Below, piece by piece: positions 1 through 6,399 of a stretch of 6,566 bases of DNA (the first letter of the stretch is position 1; each line of letters starts with the position of its first letter). The DNA is from an uncultured Acetatifactor sp. (GTDB lineage: Bacteria > Bacillota > Clostridia > Lachnospirales > Lachnospiraceae): contig CAJTMX010000069.1 in the NCBI GenBank assembly GCA_910577235.1, positions 1 to 6,566 on the forward strand, read 5' to 3'. The notes beneath the pieces were generated by a model. It searched no databases, was not told the DNA's origin, and worked only from the letters and a program-made list of their open reading frames with translations. The position numbers and the translations under genes were made by a program.

Positions 1-2
1 CC

Positions 3-95
3 GGCATTTATCAAGGCTTTATTCCCGAAATCGGTGTGGGAAGTTTGAGTTATAATGCCAAAAAAGTTTCTCTCTGTTTCGATAGGGAATCATGA
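3..95 (+). CDS. Possible C-terminal end of a plus-strand protein, cut by the window start
   Basis: Plus frame 3 is open from the first complete codon to a TGA at 93-95, giving about 30 residues that end in KKVSLCFDRES. I do not recognise the family. In favour: the peptide looks protein-like, and a strong hairpin starts 7 nt after the stop, as expected for a gene convergent with the acetyltransferase that ends at 159. Against: a 30-codon open frame is not rare by chance, and the stretch is AT-rich with A/T-ending codons, unlike the GC-richer genes to the right. It could equally be non-coding. Confidence 0.3.
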   Translation, partial: GIYQGFIPEIGVGSLSYNAKKVSLCFDRES

Positions 96-101
96 TATGG
101 T

Positions 102-143
102 TACACCCCGCATGTCCGAAGTACGGGACTAATGCGGGGTGTA
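102..143. terminator. Strong 12-bp hairpin between convergent gene ends
   Basis: The arms ACACCCCGCAT (103-113) and ATGCGGGGTGT (132-142) are perfectly complementary and extend by one T-A pair (102/143). An inner GTCC/GGAC stem (114-117, 126-129) sits on top, offset by a two-base bulge. The hairpin begins about 16 nt past the stop of the minus-strand acetyltransferase gene and 7 nt past the possible plus-strand stop at 95. Neither side has a proper T-run, so it is not a textbook intrinsic terminator. It may still act as a bidirectional terminator or as a barrier that protects mRNA 3' ends. Confidence 0.55.
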
Positions 144-158
144 TAAAGATAAAAGACA

Positions 159-626
159 TCATTTTGTATAAAACACCAGCGTGAGCCTGTCGTTGACGGC
201 TCTGGTCTCTCCGGTTCGCACATAGCCCATTTTCTCATACAGATAGCAGTTTTTTTCCTCCTGCAGGATAGTATCCAGCTCCCATTTGTCCGCACCGTGT
301 ATCTCCTCGCACAGACGGATCGCCTTCTGAGCGATCCCCTGTCCCTGGAACCGCGGCAGTATAAATATGGGGGAAAGCCGCTTATTCTTACCCTCTTCCT
401 GTTTGTCCACCACCCGTATGGCCCCCACTTTCCGGTCATCCCGGCAGATAAAATAGTAATAGGTAAAATCCTGGCGCAGACGGGCCTCCACCTTTTCCAC
501 CGTCTCGCATCCGGGGCTTGTGTCAAAGTCCTGATACCTGTCCAGCAGTTCCCGGAACGCCTCCAACTGCATGGCGTGTATCTCCCGGGCGTCCGCCACG
601 CCCGCACGTATCAATTTTATTTCCAT
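159..626 (-). CDS. GNAT family N-acetyltransferase
   Basis: This 155-aa protein is a single GNAT domain, predicted to be cytoplasmic and to transfer an acetyl group from acetyl-CoA to an amine; the substrate is unknown. Residues 84-100 carry the core strand and pyrophosphate-binding loop (LSPIFILP followed by RFQGQGIAQ, matching Q/R-x-x-G-x-G/A). The WELDT strand follows at 115-119, and the typical C-terminal segment NCYLYEKMGYVRTGE lies at 126-140. The ATG at 626 is preceded by AAGGAG with a 5-nt spacer (632-637), and this Shine-Dalgarno directly follows the TGA of the upstream lipoprotein gene. It is the last gene of the block, followed by the hairpin at 102-143. The family call is firm; nothing in the sequence identifies the substrate, and it is not obviously a paralogue of the other GNAT in the window. 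Confidence 0.9.
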   Translation of the reverse strand: MEIKLIRAGVADAREIHAMQLEAFRELLDRYQDFDTSPGCETVEKVEARLRQDFTYYYFICRDDRKVGAIRVVDKQEEGKNKRLSPIFILPRFQGQGIAQKAIRLCEEIHGADKWELDTILQEEKNCYLYEKMGYVRTGETRAVNDRLTLVFYTK

Positions 627-637
627 GTTTACTCCTT

Positions 638-2551
638 TCAGGTCCCTGTATTTTGCTTAAATAGATCGCTCCAGATCTCACTGACCTCTTCCTGACAGAT
701 GGTCCCCGTTTTCTCCGTAAACACTCCGTTCTCATAAAAATATTCCTGATATTTTACGTTCTCACTATCTCCGTTTTCGTGATCTTTGCTCTCTTGATTT
801 CCGTTATCCCCGTTGCCCCCAAAGTGCACGGACAACGCGCCCTGGCAGAAATATCCCTCGCTTTCATCGTACCCATATCGGTAGATCGTATGGCCGTCCC
901 ATTCCGGTATATACTCGTCGATATACTGTTTCTCATAGGATATATTATAGTAACAGAATACGCCCTGCTCTTCCTCTCCATCCACCGCAGGCTCTTCCCG
1001 AAATACCCCCTCTTCCTCCCGCCACAGGTATACTTTCCAGTAGGGATGCCCAATATTCATCCACAGCAACACCAGGTCTTCCTTTCCGTCAAAGTTCATA
1101 TCCTGTATATAGAAATTGCCCGCGAAATGCCCCTGGCCTTCCTCCCAGTCGATACTCCCGATATTCTCCACGAAATCCGCCTCCGGCATATTGATCAGAT
1201 AGGGGGAAGTCTCCGTCAACTCCTGTACCAGTGCTCCTTTTTTGTCATAGACGGAAAAATAGAGTCGCCGTTTCTCCGTCGCGCTAAAAGCAATGTCCGT
1301 GCTGATCCCGTCCAGATACAGGTCGTATTCCCGTCCCGATGCCACCGGAATGTGCCAGTCGGGACGGTGAGAGGGGAACCACTCCAGTTTTTCCAGCAGT
1401 TCCTCCAGAGACTGCTCCGGGGCGATCCACCGGTAGTCGCCCTTGTCATAGGCGGCGCATTCCTCCTCCGTCACCTCAACACCGTCAATAGAGCGCACAG
1501 GTTCAAAGTTTTCATATTCATCCTCATTATCCGGCTGCCCATTCCCGTTGACATCCTCAAAATAGAGTGTCTTAATCGTTACCACATGTTCCAGAGAATG
1601 TTCCGAATTGGCAGTCATATAAGTGGTATAGACCATCGCTCCGGCGAAATCCGCGTCGTCGTTGCGCAGGCTGTTTTTGCCCGGCGCATATTGATATCCC
1701 GCATTCCCCCAGGCCCCATAAGCCCAGTCGTTCATCAGACAGTACACTCTCCCCGCGTCATAGGTATACAGGCTCATATAGTAACCGTTTATACTTGCCG
1801 CCAGCTCGGGGATACCGTCCCCGTCAAAATCGATCAGATCATATACCAATCGCGGCGGAGAGATCAAATCGTCCTCCCGCTCTTTTCTTTCACGCAGATC
1901 GTACACCCTGCTCACCGCCGCATAGGCCTCCTGCCAGCAGGTGAACTCGCCGTTCTCCTTCCCGCCGGACAAAAAAGAGCGAATCCCGGAGCAGGTCAAT
2001 GAATCCGCCTGGGAGGACAGCTTATCAGACACTTCCTCCTGACAGTAAAAATAGTTTCCCTCCCCATAATAAACCGCGGCGATACGGGTATCCCCATAGG
2101 TTACCAGCAGCAGGATATCCGTGCTCCCGTCATAATTCATATCAAAAAAGGATACTTCGTCCAGACTGCGGAAATCCTCCCCCGCCAGTCCCTCCGGGAC
2201 ATAGGCGGACAACTCCTCAAGAACCTCTCCCTCCCGGATTAGCTGCACGCGAAACTCCGGGTGTTCCCGGGACGGCGCAAAGGGAACAAACCAGACCTTT
2301 CCGTTATCTCCGCCGAGCCGTACCTGGAAAGTCTGCTCAGAAATACAGTCCGCTCCGAACATCTCCTGCATGGAGGTGAGCTCCACAGGAGAATCTGAGG
2401 TTTCCGCGGAGTCTGCCGGAATCTCTATCTCTGCGTCCACGGTAGACGGCTGGGGCAAAACCGTTTTCCCCGGCATCCGCCCGCAGGCCGTAAATATCCC
2501 CGCTATACACAGCATTAAAGAAAAAGCGCGCCTTAACTTTATTCCCTCCAT
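638..2551 (-). CDS. Lipoprotein with EF-hand/VCBS-like calcium-loop repeats
   Basis: This is a predicted 637-aa secreted lipoprotein. Residues 1-23 form a lipoprotein signal peptide: positively charged start (KLRR), hydrophobic core, and a lipobox-like FTAC ending at Cys23. F at -3 is not ideal. The mature part is acidic and carries four calcium-loop-like motifs: DMNYDGSTD (137-145), DFDGDGIPE (241-249), DVNGNGQPD (333-341) and DMNFDGKED (484-492). Three of them are followed by a hydrophobic strand (ILLL, LAA, LVLL), as in FG-GAP/VCBS beta-propeller-like repeats; the DVNGNGQPD loop is not. Residues 579-599 are rich in N, D, G and E. The frame is open upstream to an ATG at 2653, but I chose the ATG at 2551 because it gives the signal peptide and has GGAGGA 9 nt upstream. 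This start overlaps the end of the nitroreductase gene by 13 nt. The function is unknown; a surface-anchored calcium-stabilised sensor or binding protein is inference. Confidence 0.8.
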   Translation of the reverse strand: MEGIKLRRAFSLMLCIAGIFTACGRMPGKTVLPQPSTVDAEIEIPADSAETSDSPVELTSMQEMFGADCISEQTFQVRLGGDNGKVWFVPFAPSREHPEFRVQLIREGEVLEELSAYVPEGLAGEDFRSLDEVSFFDMNYDGSTDILLLVTYGDTRIAAVYYGEGNYFYCQEEVSDKLSSQADSLTCSGIRSFLSGGKENGEFTCWQEAYAAVSRVYDLRERKEREDDLISPPRLVYDLIDFDGDGIPELAASINGYYMSLYTYDAGRVYCLMNDWAYGAWGNAGYQYAPGKNSLRNDDADFAGAMVYTTYMTANSEHSLEHVVTIKTLYFEDVNGNGQPDNEDEYENFEPVRSIDGVEVTEEECAAYDKGDYRWIAPEQSLEELLEKLEWFPSHRPDWHIPVASGREYDLYLDGISTDIAFSATEKRRLYFSVYDKKGALVQELTETSPYLINMPEADFVENIGSIDWEEGQGHFAGNFYIQDMNFDGKEDLVLLWMNIGHPYWKVYLWREEEGVFREEPAVDGEEEQGVFCYYNISYEKQYIDEYIPEWDGHTIYRYGYDESEGYFCQGALSVHFGGNGDNGNQESKDHENGDSENVKYQEYFYENGVFTEKTGTICQEEVSEIWSDLFKQNTGT

Positions 2552-3189
2552 CTGACCACTTCCTCCAGTGCCTTCCTCGGTTTGGCCAGGGGCATTTCTC
2601 CGGCATATCCCACCGCCATGGCAGCACACAGCGTTCCCTCTGCATCCAACCATTTTTCGAGTTCACTCTGGGCAAAAAATGTATTGCATATCCACAGACT
2701 CCCCAGCCCCAGTGCCCCGGCTGCCAGCGACATATTTTCCATAGCCGCGCCTATGGACTGTACGTTGCATATCTCCGAGACACGCTCCTCGACCGTCAGC
2801 ATTTTCCCTATATCCGCTCCCAGCACGTTTATCACAAAGATAATTACCGGAGCCTGTCTCATGATCCTCAGACTCTGCCACGCTCCCAGTAAATGCTCTG
2901 CGCTCCCGGGCAAAAGGGGATCGGTTTTCTCCCGCTCCAGCCCCCTTTCCATCGCGTCAAGCGCCTCTGTCCTGGCCTTTCCTTCTGTCACGATGAATCT
3001 CCAGGGCTGACGGTTTTTGGAGGAGGGAGCCAGGATCGCCGCCCTCAGAATCTCTTCCACTGACTCGCGGGACACTTTCGCCTGCTCATAGCGGCGGATA
3101 CTCCTTCTGTCTTTTATCGCCTGCATTACCCCGCAGTCTGTCCGCAGTTCCCGCATTGGATATTCATTTTCCCTGCCCTTTTTCTGCAT
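2539..3189 (-). CDS. Nitroreductase-family FMN-dependent oxidoreductase
   Basis: The 216-aa length is typical of the nitroreductase superfamily, whose members are usually homodimers that bind FMN and use NAD(P)H to reduce nitro compounds, quinones or flavins. The N-terminal FMN-binding part is clear: IKDRRSIRRY (25-34), then the helix EEILRAAILAPS and SSKNRQPW (56-63). GAAMENMSLAAGALGLGS (147-164) is the conserved central helix and glycine-rich turn, and AVGYAGE (192-198) followed by KPRK is the usual C-terminal segment. No ferredoxin or extra domain is present. The ATG at 3189 has AGGAG at a 6-nt spacer, and this site overlaps the TAG stop of the channel gene. Internal Met12 and Met22 are possible but have weaker sites. 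The true substrate cannot be told from the sequence; dehalogenase-like or ene-reductase activity also occurs in this fold. Confidence 0.92.
   Translation of the reverse strand: MQKKGRENEYPMRELRTDCGVMQAIKDRRSIRRYEQAKVSRESVEEILRAAILAPSSKNRQPWRFIVTEGKARTEALDAMERGLEREKTDPLLPGSAEHLLGAWQSLRIMRQAPVIIFVINVLGADIGKMLTVEERVSEICNVQSIGAAMENMSLAAGALGLGSLWICNTFFAQSELEKWLDAEGTLCAAMAVGYAGEMPLAKPRKALEEVVRWRE
2561..2566 (-). promoter_or_regulatory. Shine-Dalgarno that fixes the lipoprotein start
   Basis: GGAGGA on the minus strand lies 9 nt before the ATG at 2551. It lies inside the last codons of the nitroreductase gene, so translation of the two genes is probably coupled. It favours this ATG over the in-frame ATG at 2653, whose extra 34 residues are not signal-peptide-like. 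Confidence 0.7.
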
Positions 3190-3198
3190 ACCTTTCTC

Positions 3199-4374
3199 CT
3201 ACCGATGATAGATCAGCACCACATCTCTCTCCCGGATAGGGCTGTCCTCCCGGGGCGGGATATTCTTATTCCCACGCTTTAACATGATCACATGGCTGCG
3301 CCGGGAGATATCCAGATCCCGTATCTCCAGCCCGATCCACGGATGCCCTTTCTCTATGGTCACCTCTTCCACATTGGCCTCAATACGCATATGACTCATG
3401 CTGCCCAGCACCATGATATCCCCTGCCTGGATCTTAAGCTCCTCCCAGGGGATTAAAACTTCCCTGTCCCGCAGTATCGTAGCCGTATACAGCCCCTGGG
3501 GCAACGTGATCTGCTCCAGCTCCTGCCCGATATAGGGATGCTCCAGCGTGATCTCCAATGTCACAAAATCCGCATCCATGCTGGTGAGCGTACCCTTTTT
3601 TATGCTGGTATAGTACTCCACAAAACCCGCGGAAATGATACCTGTTGGAATCGCCACCATGCCCACCCCCAGAAAGGCGATGACGATGGCCATGATCTGG
3701 CCCCCCACCGTGATGGGGTAGATATCCCCATACCCCACTGTCAGAAGAGTGGAAACCGACCACCAGATGCCGGAAAAAGCATTGGAAAAATGCTCCGGCT
3801 GGGCCTCATGCTCCAATCCGTACATGCACAGAGAAGAAGCCATCATCAGCACCAGCACCAAAAAGATAGAGTACATCAGCTGGTTCCGCTTTTCCTTAAG
3901 TACTGTGGTGATCACATGGAAAGCGTCATACTTGGCGTTGATGCGGAACAGCCGCAGGATACGCACTACCCGGAACATTCGGAAAGCCACCGCGCCGCTG
4001 GGAAACACAAAGGGCAAAAAATAGGGCAATATAGTCAGCAGATCCACGATACCGTAAAAAGAGAGCGCAAACTTCAGTTTCGCCTGACCGTACCCTGCCT
4101 CGGGATACAGATACTGCGCAGTCCACAGCCTGAGGATATACTCTACCGTAAAGATGACTATCGTTACCAGCTCCGCCGTCTGCAGCAGAGTCTCGTACCT
4201 TGCCAGCTGCGCAAAGGTCTGGCAGAAAGTGATCACGATGTTCAGCGCAATAACAAATATGATAAACACATCAAATACCATGCTGGGAACATCCGTATGG
4301 TTTCCAACCTGTATGATCTCAAAAATACGCTTTTTGAATTGTACAAGCTTGTTCAATACCGTTTTCCTCCACAT
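3199..4374 (-). CDS. Voltage-gated K+ channel (Kv-like, 6 TM) with two C-terminal RCK_C domains
   Basis: This 391-aa membrane protein is numbered here from the upstream GTG (398 aa; subtract 7 for the chosen start). S1 is about 39-60, S2 73-92 with FTVEYILRLW, S3 107-130 with Asp118. S4 has Arg at 139, 142, 145, 148 and 151, every third residue as in a voltage sensor. S5 is 172-193, followed by a pore helix and the K+ selectivity filter TVGYGD (219-224); S6 is 231-258. The cytoplasmic tail holds two RCK_C/TrkA_C-type domains, about 276-335 and 342-398, with no Rossmann RCK_N domain between S6 and them. Expected role: depolarisation-gated K+ flux, possibly tuned by a ligand such as c-di-AMP. 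The ATG at 4374 has AGAGGA 10 nt upstream (4385-4390); the in-frame GTG at 4395 has no clear site. The stop overlaps the nitroreductase Shine-Dalgarno. Confidence 0.93.
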   Translation of the reverse strand: MWRKTVLNKLVQFKKRIFEIIQVGNHTDVPSMVFDVFIIFVIALNIVITFCQTFAQLARYETLLQTAELVTIVIFTVEYILRLWTAQYLYPEAGYGQAKLKFALSFYGIVDLLTILPYFLPFVFPSGAVAFRMFRVVRILRLFRINAKYDAFHVITTVLKEKRNQLMYSIFLVLVLMMASSLCMYGLEHEAQPEHFSNAFSGIWWSVSTLLTVGYGDIYPITVGGQIMAIVIAFLGVGMVAIPTGIISAGFVEYYTSIKKGTLTSMDADFVTLEITLEHPYIGQELEQITLPQGLYTATILRDREVLIPWEELKIQAGDIMVLGSMSHMRIEANVEEVTIEKGHPWIGLEIRDLDISRRSHVIMLKRGNKNIPPREDSPIRERDVVLIYHR

Positions 4375-4443
4375 ATCCGCCGATTCCTCTCTCACCGGAA
4401 TACCGTTTTTCTCTCCGCAATATTCTCTATAGATACATCTTTG
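4375..4443 (-). other. Longest gap within the gene block (GH43 to channel), no clear signal
   Basis: This 69-nt AT-rich spacer is the only junction of the block longer than 11 nt. It holds the channel's AGAGGA site and AT-rich sequence such as TATAGAGAATAT. I see no hairpin followed by a T-run, so there is no sign that transcription ends here. A weak internal promoter is possible, but I cannot assign -35 and -10 boxes with any confidence. Confidence 0.4.
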
Positions 4444-5811
4444 TCATTTCATAAACACAAAAGCTCTCAGTTCAAACAGCATACGGCCTGCAAAGAAACC
4501 CCCTATCCAATCCGAACTCCCCGGATCGCCGTGATAACCTGTACTCACCCGGAAAAAAACCGCATGCCGCCCTGTCACGTTTTTAACAACTCCGCTCGCC
4601 ACGCCGTCACAGCTGCCCACCGCGCAACTGCCGATCTCCTCGCCCTCCTCGCTGTCTATATGGATATGTAAAGTGCTTTCGCAGCCGCAGCCATTTATCA
4701 TCGCGGCAAACTCCATGGTCCTGCTGGAGTAGTCCTCCCCAAAATCAAAGTACTTATAGCCGATCACACAGCTCTCCGTGATACCGGTGATCACCCGTTC
4801 AAAGACGGATTTCTCCGTCACAAAGGCCCCTCCCTTTAACACGCAGGCAATATCCGCCGGAATCTCACGGTAGGGAGAAAGCGCCTCCTCAAATCCCAGA
4901 GAGGTCATCTCCACCGCAGGTATGGTCCCATCCGGCAGAATCCTGATCTTCTCCACACAGGCCCGGCGGGAAAAGACGCTGTTGTTGGTCATACGGTGGT
5001 AAAAAATGTACCACTGTCCCCGGATGCAGGCGATAGATCCATGGTCGTTGCCTCCCGGATAATCCACCCCGTTGTCAATGATATATCCCCTGTAAGTAAA
5101 GGGACCCGTGGGTCTGTCCGAAGTGGCGTAGGCCAGCCTGCTGCCCCGCCGGGGAGAATAGATCAGGTAGTACACGTCCCCCACCTTGCGGGGAGAGGCG
5201 GCCTCAAAGAAAAAGCTGTCTCTCTCACAGAAACCGCGCTCTTCATCCGCTTTGTTGGGAATGATATGATCGATGCAGGTTCCGTCCAGCACCTCGTACA
5301 TATTGCCGGGGTTTATCTGCGCCATAAAGGAATGCTCATAGCCACAGTAAATATATACCTTTCCGTCATCATCCACCAAAACCCCCGGGTCCACAAACCA
5401 TCCGTCCTGACAGATATCATCCGGTATCGTATACCCGTATCTGGACAGCAGCCGGAAAGGTCCCTCCGGCCTGTCGCTAACCGCCACACAGCCCTTTGCG
5501 CCGATAATATAGGCAAACAGATAATACTTGCCGTCCTTTTCCACCACGTCCGGCGCGTAGAGTTCGTTCCCTTCTTTTGTCCAGTCCGTATCTGCCGGAT
5601 GGTCGCGGTCCGCCAGTGTATGAAAGATATCTCCGTGACAGATCCAGTCATTCAGGTTGTCCACGGACGCGCTCCAGCATTTCAGCACATAGTCGCAGAA
5701 CCTTGCCGATCCGGCTCTGTCGTGGGAACCGTAGACATAAACACGATCGCCAAATACCCGGGGTTCTCCATCGGGAATATACTCCCAGTTCGGTAAATAT
5801 GGATTCGCCAT
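4444..5811 (-). CDS. Glycoside hydrolase family 43 enzyme with CBM6-like C-terminal domain
   Basis: This 455-aa protein has the five-bladed propeller signature of GH43, enzymes that usually hydrolyse alpha-L-arabinofuranosides or beta-D-xylosides. The likely inverting catalytic set is Asp14 (EYIPDGEPRVFG, general base), Asp141 (WFVDPGVLVDDDG, pKa modulator) and Glu203 (FFFEAASPRK, general acid). NDHGS with His257, then WYIFYHR, matches the conserved central histidine region. Residues from about 320 to the end form a beta-rich domain with CBM6-like features (YKYFDFG, then HIHIDSEEGEEIGSC). There is no signal peptide, so it probably acts in the cytoplasm on imported oligosaccharides. The ATG at 5811 has AGGAGG with a 7-nt spacer, overlapping the TAG of the upstream acetyltransferase gene. 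No sugar transporter or other glycosidase lies within the window. The GH43 call is firm; the exact substrate is not resolved. Confidence 0.92.
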   Translation of the reverse strand: MANPYLPNWEYIPDGEPRVFGDRVYVYGSHDRAGSARFCDYVLKCWSASVDNLNDWICHGDIFHTLADRDHPADTDWTKEGNELYAPDVVEKDGKYYLFAYIIGAKGCVAVSDRPEGPFRLLSRYGYTIPDDICQDGWFVDPGVLVDDDGKVYIYCGYEHSFMAQINPGNMYEVLDGTCIDHIIPNKADEERGFCERDSFFFEAASPRKVGDVYYLIYSPRRGSRLAYATSDRPTGPFTYRGYIIDNGVDYPGGNDHGSIACIRGQWYIFYHRMTNNSVFSRRACVEKIRILPDGTIPAVEMTSLGFEEALSPYREIPADIACVLKGGAFVTEKSVFERVITGITESCVIGYKYFDFGEDYSSRTMEFAAMINGCGCESTLHIHIDSEEGEEIGSCAVGSCDGVASGVVKNVTGRHAVFFRVSTGYHGDPGSSDWIGGFFAGRMLFELRAFVFMK

Positions 5812-5822
5812 TTTTTATCCTC

Positions 5823-6260
5823 CTATACTAATTCTTTTGTAAAACATATGATCCGGTTGGCCTCGCAAAATCCCATGGCCATATGAAACCGCCGGCTGTC
5901 CTCATTGTCAAGCTCACAATCGCTGGCAAATTCCCGGCAGCCCTTATCCGCAGCCCATCTCTCACAAGCCCGCAGCAACTCTCCGGCATACCCCCGGCGC
6001 CGGAACTCCTCCCGCACAAACACTCCTTCCAGATATCCTACCGGAGAGGCCTGCGTTCCCTCCACATAGTCATGCCGCAGCTGACATTGGGCAAACCCCA
6101 CGGGGATCTCCTGCTCATAATACAGAAAGAAACAGGCATCCTCCTTTGCCATAATACCCGCCAAATCCTCCTCAAGCTCCTGCGGAGAATCTTGTTCCCA
6201 CAGCAGTGCTGCCAGCTCCGCCAACAGGGAAATATCCTCTTGTCTACCAATTTTTATCAT
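5823..6260 (-). CDS. AAC(6')-I-like aminoglycoside 6'-N-acetyltransferase (GNAT)
   Basis: This 145-aa cytoplasmic GNAT has the motif chain I know from AAC(6')-I enzymes of the Iy/Iaa type, which are also about 145 aa. The motifs are VGFAQCQLRHDYVEG (54-68), SPVGYLEGVFV (72-82), the acetyl-CoA loop FRRRGYAGELL (86-96), RWAADKGCREFASD (101-114), and HMAMGFCEANRIICFTK (126-142). The acidic residues Glu79 and Asp114 sit where substrate-binding or catalytic acids are expected. Such enzymes acetylate the 6'-amine of kanamycin, tobramycin or amikacin with acetyl-CoA; whether this one confers resistance or has a native metabolite substrate is not visible. The ATG at 6260 has AAGGAG with an 8-nt spacer. 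It is the first gene of the block and its stop overlaps the GH43 Shine-Dalgarno. No transposon, integron or att site flanks it, so it looks like a resident chromosomal gene. The match is from memory of the family, not an alignment. Confidence 0.8.
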   Translation of the reverse strand: MIKIGRQEDISLLAELAALLWEQDSPQELEEDLAGIMAKEDACFFLYYEQEIPVGFAQCQLRHDYVEGTQASPVGYLEGVFVREEFRRRGYAGELLRACERWAADKGCREFASDCELDNEDSRRFHMAMGFCEANRIICFTKELV

Positions 6261-6325
6261 AAGATCCTCTCCTTTTAATATTTTGCTCTTCCCTTTTTTT
6301 CACTTTTATGGTATGGTATATACAT
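6261..6325. promoter_or_regulatory. Divergent intergenic region between the operon and tRNA-Val, with a candidate tRNA promoter
   Basis: This 65-bp AT-rich spacer must start the plus-strand tRNA and probably also the minus-strand gene block. On the plus strand TTGCTC (6283-6288) and TATGGT (6307-6312) are separated by 18 nt and could be -35 and -10 boxes. A second TATGGT (6312-6317) and TATATA (6317-6322) follow directly, so the exact -10 is uncertain. On the minus strand only the AAGGAG of the acetyltransferase gene is clear; I could not place a convincing promoter there, and it may lie partly inside the tRNA gene. Confidence 0.35.
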
Positions 6326-6399
6326 GGAAGCATAGCTCAGCTGGGATGAGCGCTCGCCTGACTAGCGGGAGGCCAAGGGTTCGAGCCCCTTTGCTTCCA
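6326..6399 (+). tRNA. tRNA-Val (anticodon GAC), atypical anticodon and D loops
   Basis: A full cloverleaf can be folded. The acceptor stem GGAAGCA/TGCTTCC is a perfect 7 bp; the D stem is GCTC/GAGC; the anticodon stem CTCGC/GCGGG has one G-U pair; the variable loop is AGGCC; the T stem AAGGG/CCCTT is perfect with loop TTCGAGC. The anticodon loop CTGACTA has U33 and GAC at 34-36, which reads Val codons GUC/GUU, and discriminator A73 agrees with Val. Two things are odd: position 37 is U, although it is nearly always a purine, and the D loop AGCTGGGAT ends in U where A21 is expected. No CCA is encoded; a T-run follows A73. It stands alone on the plus strand between two minus-strand genes. The tRNA call is strong; the Val assignment rests on the loop register. 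Confidence 0.85.

Noticed and set aside
51..56. A perfect TATAAT on the plus strand
   Set aside because: There is no -35 box at the right distance and no extended -10, and it would drive transcription into the convergent gene end.
779..2002. A 407-codon open frame on the plus strand opposite the lipoprotein gene
   Set aside because: It is the antisense shadow of the lipoprotein gene. Its translation lacks domain motifs, and the minus strand carries the signal peptide, calcium loops and coupled Shine-Dalgarno sites.
2552..2653. N-terminal extension of the lipoprotein to an ATG at 2653
   Set aside because: The extra 34 residues would lie wholly inside the nitroreductase gene and would bury the signal peptide; the ATG at 2551 has a good Shine-Dalgarno.
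3538..4671. A 377-codon plus-strand open frame across the channel and GH43 ends
   Set aside because: It runs antisense to two well-supported genes, is rich in His, Gln and Arg typical of shadow frames, and has no recognisable domain.
4996..5796. A 266-codon plus-strand open frame opposite the GH43 gene
   Set aside because: It is antisense to catalytic motifs of GH43, with no ribosome binding site or family signature that I can see.
6362..6364. CTA in the tRNA anticodon loop as a possible amber suppressor anticodon
   Set aside because: With the well-paired 5-bp stem and U33 the anticodon at 34-36 is GAC; CTA falls at 36-38.
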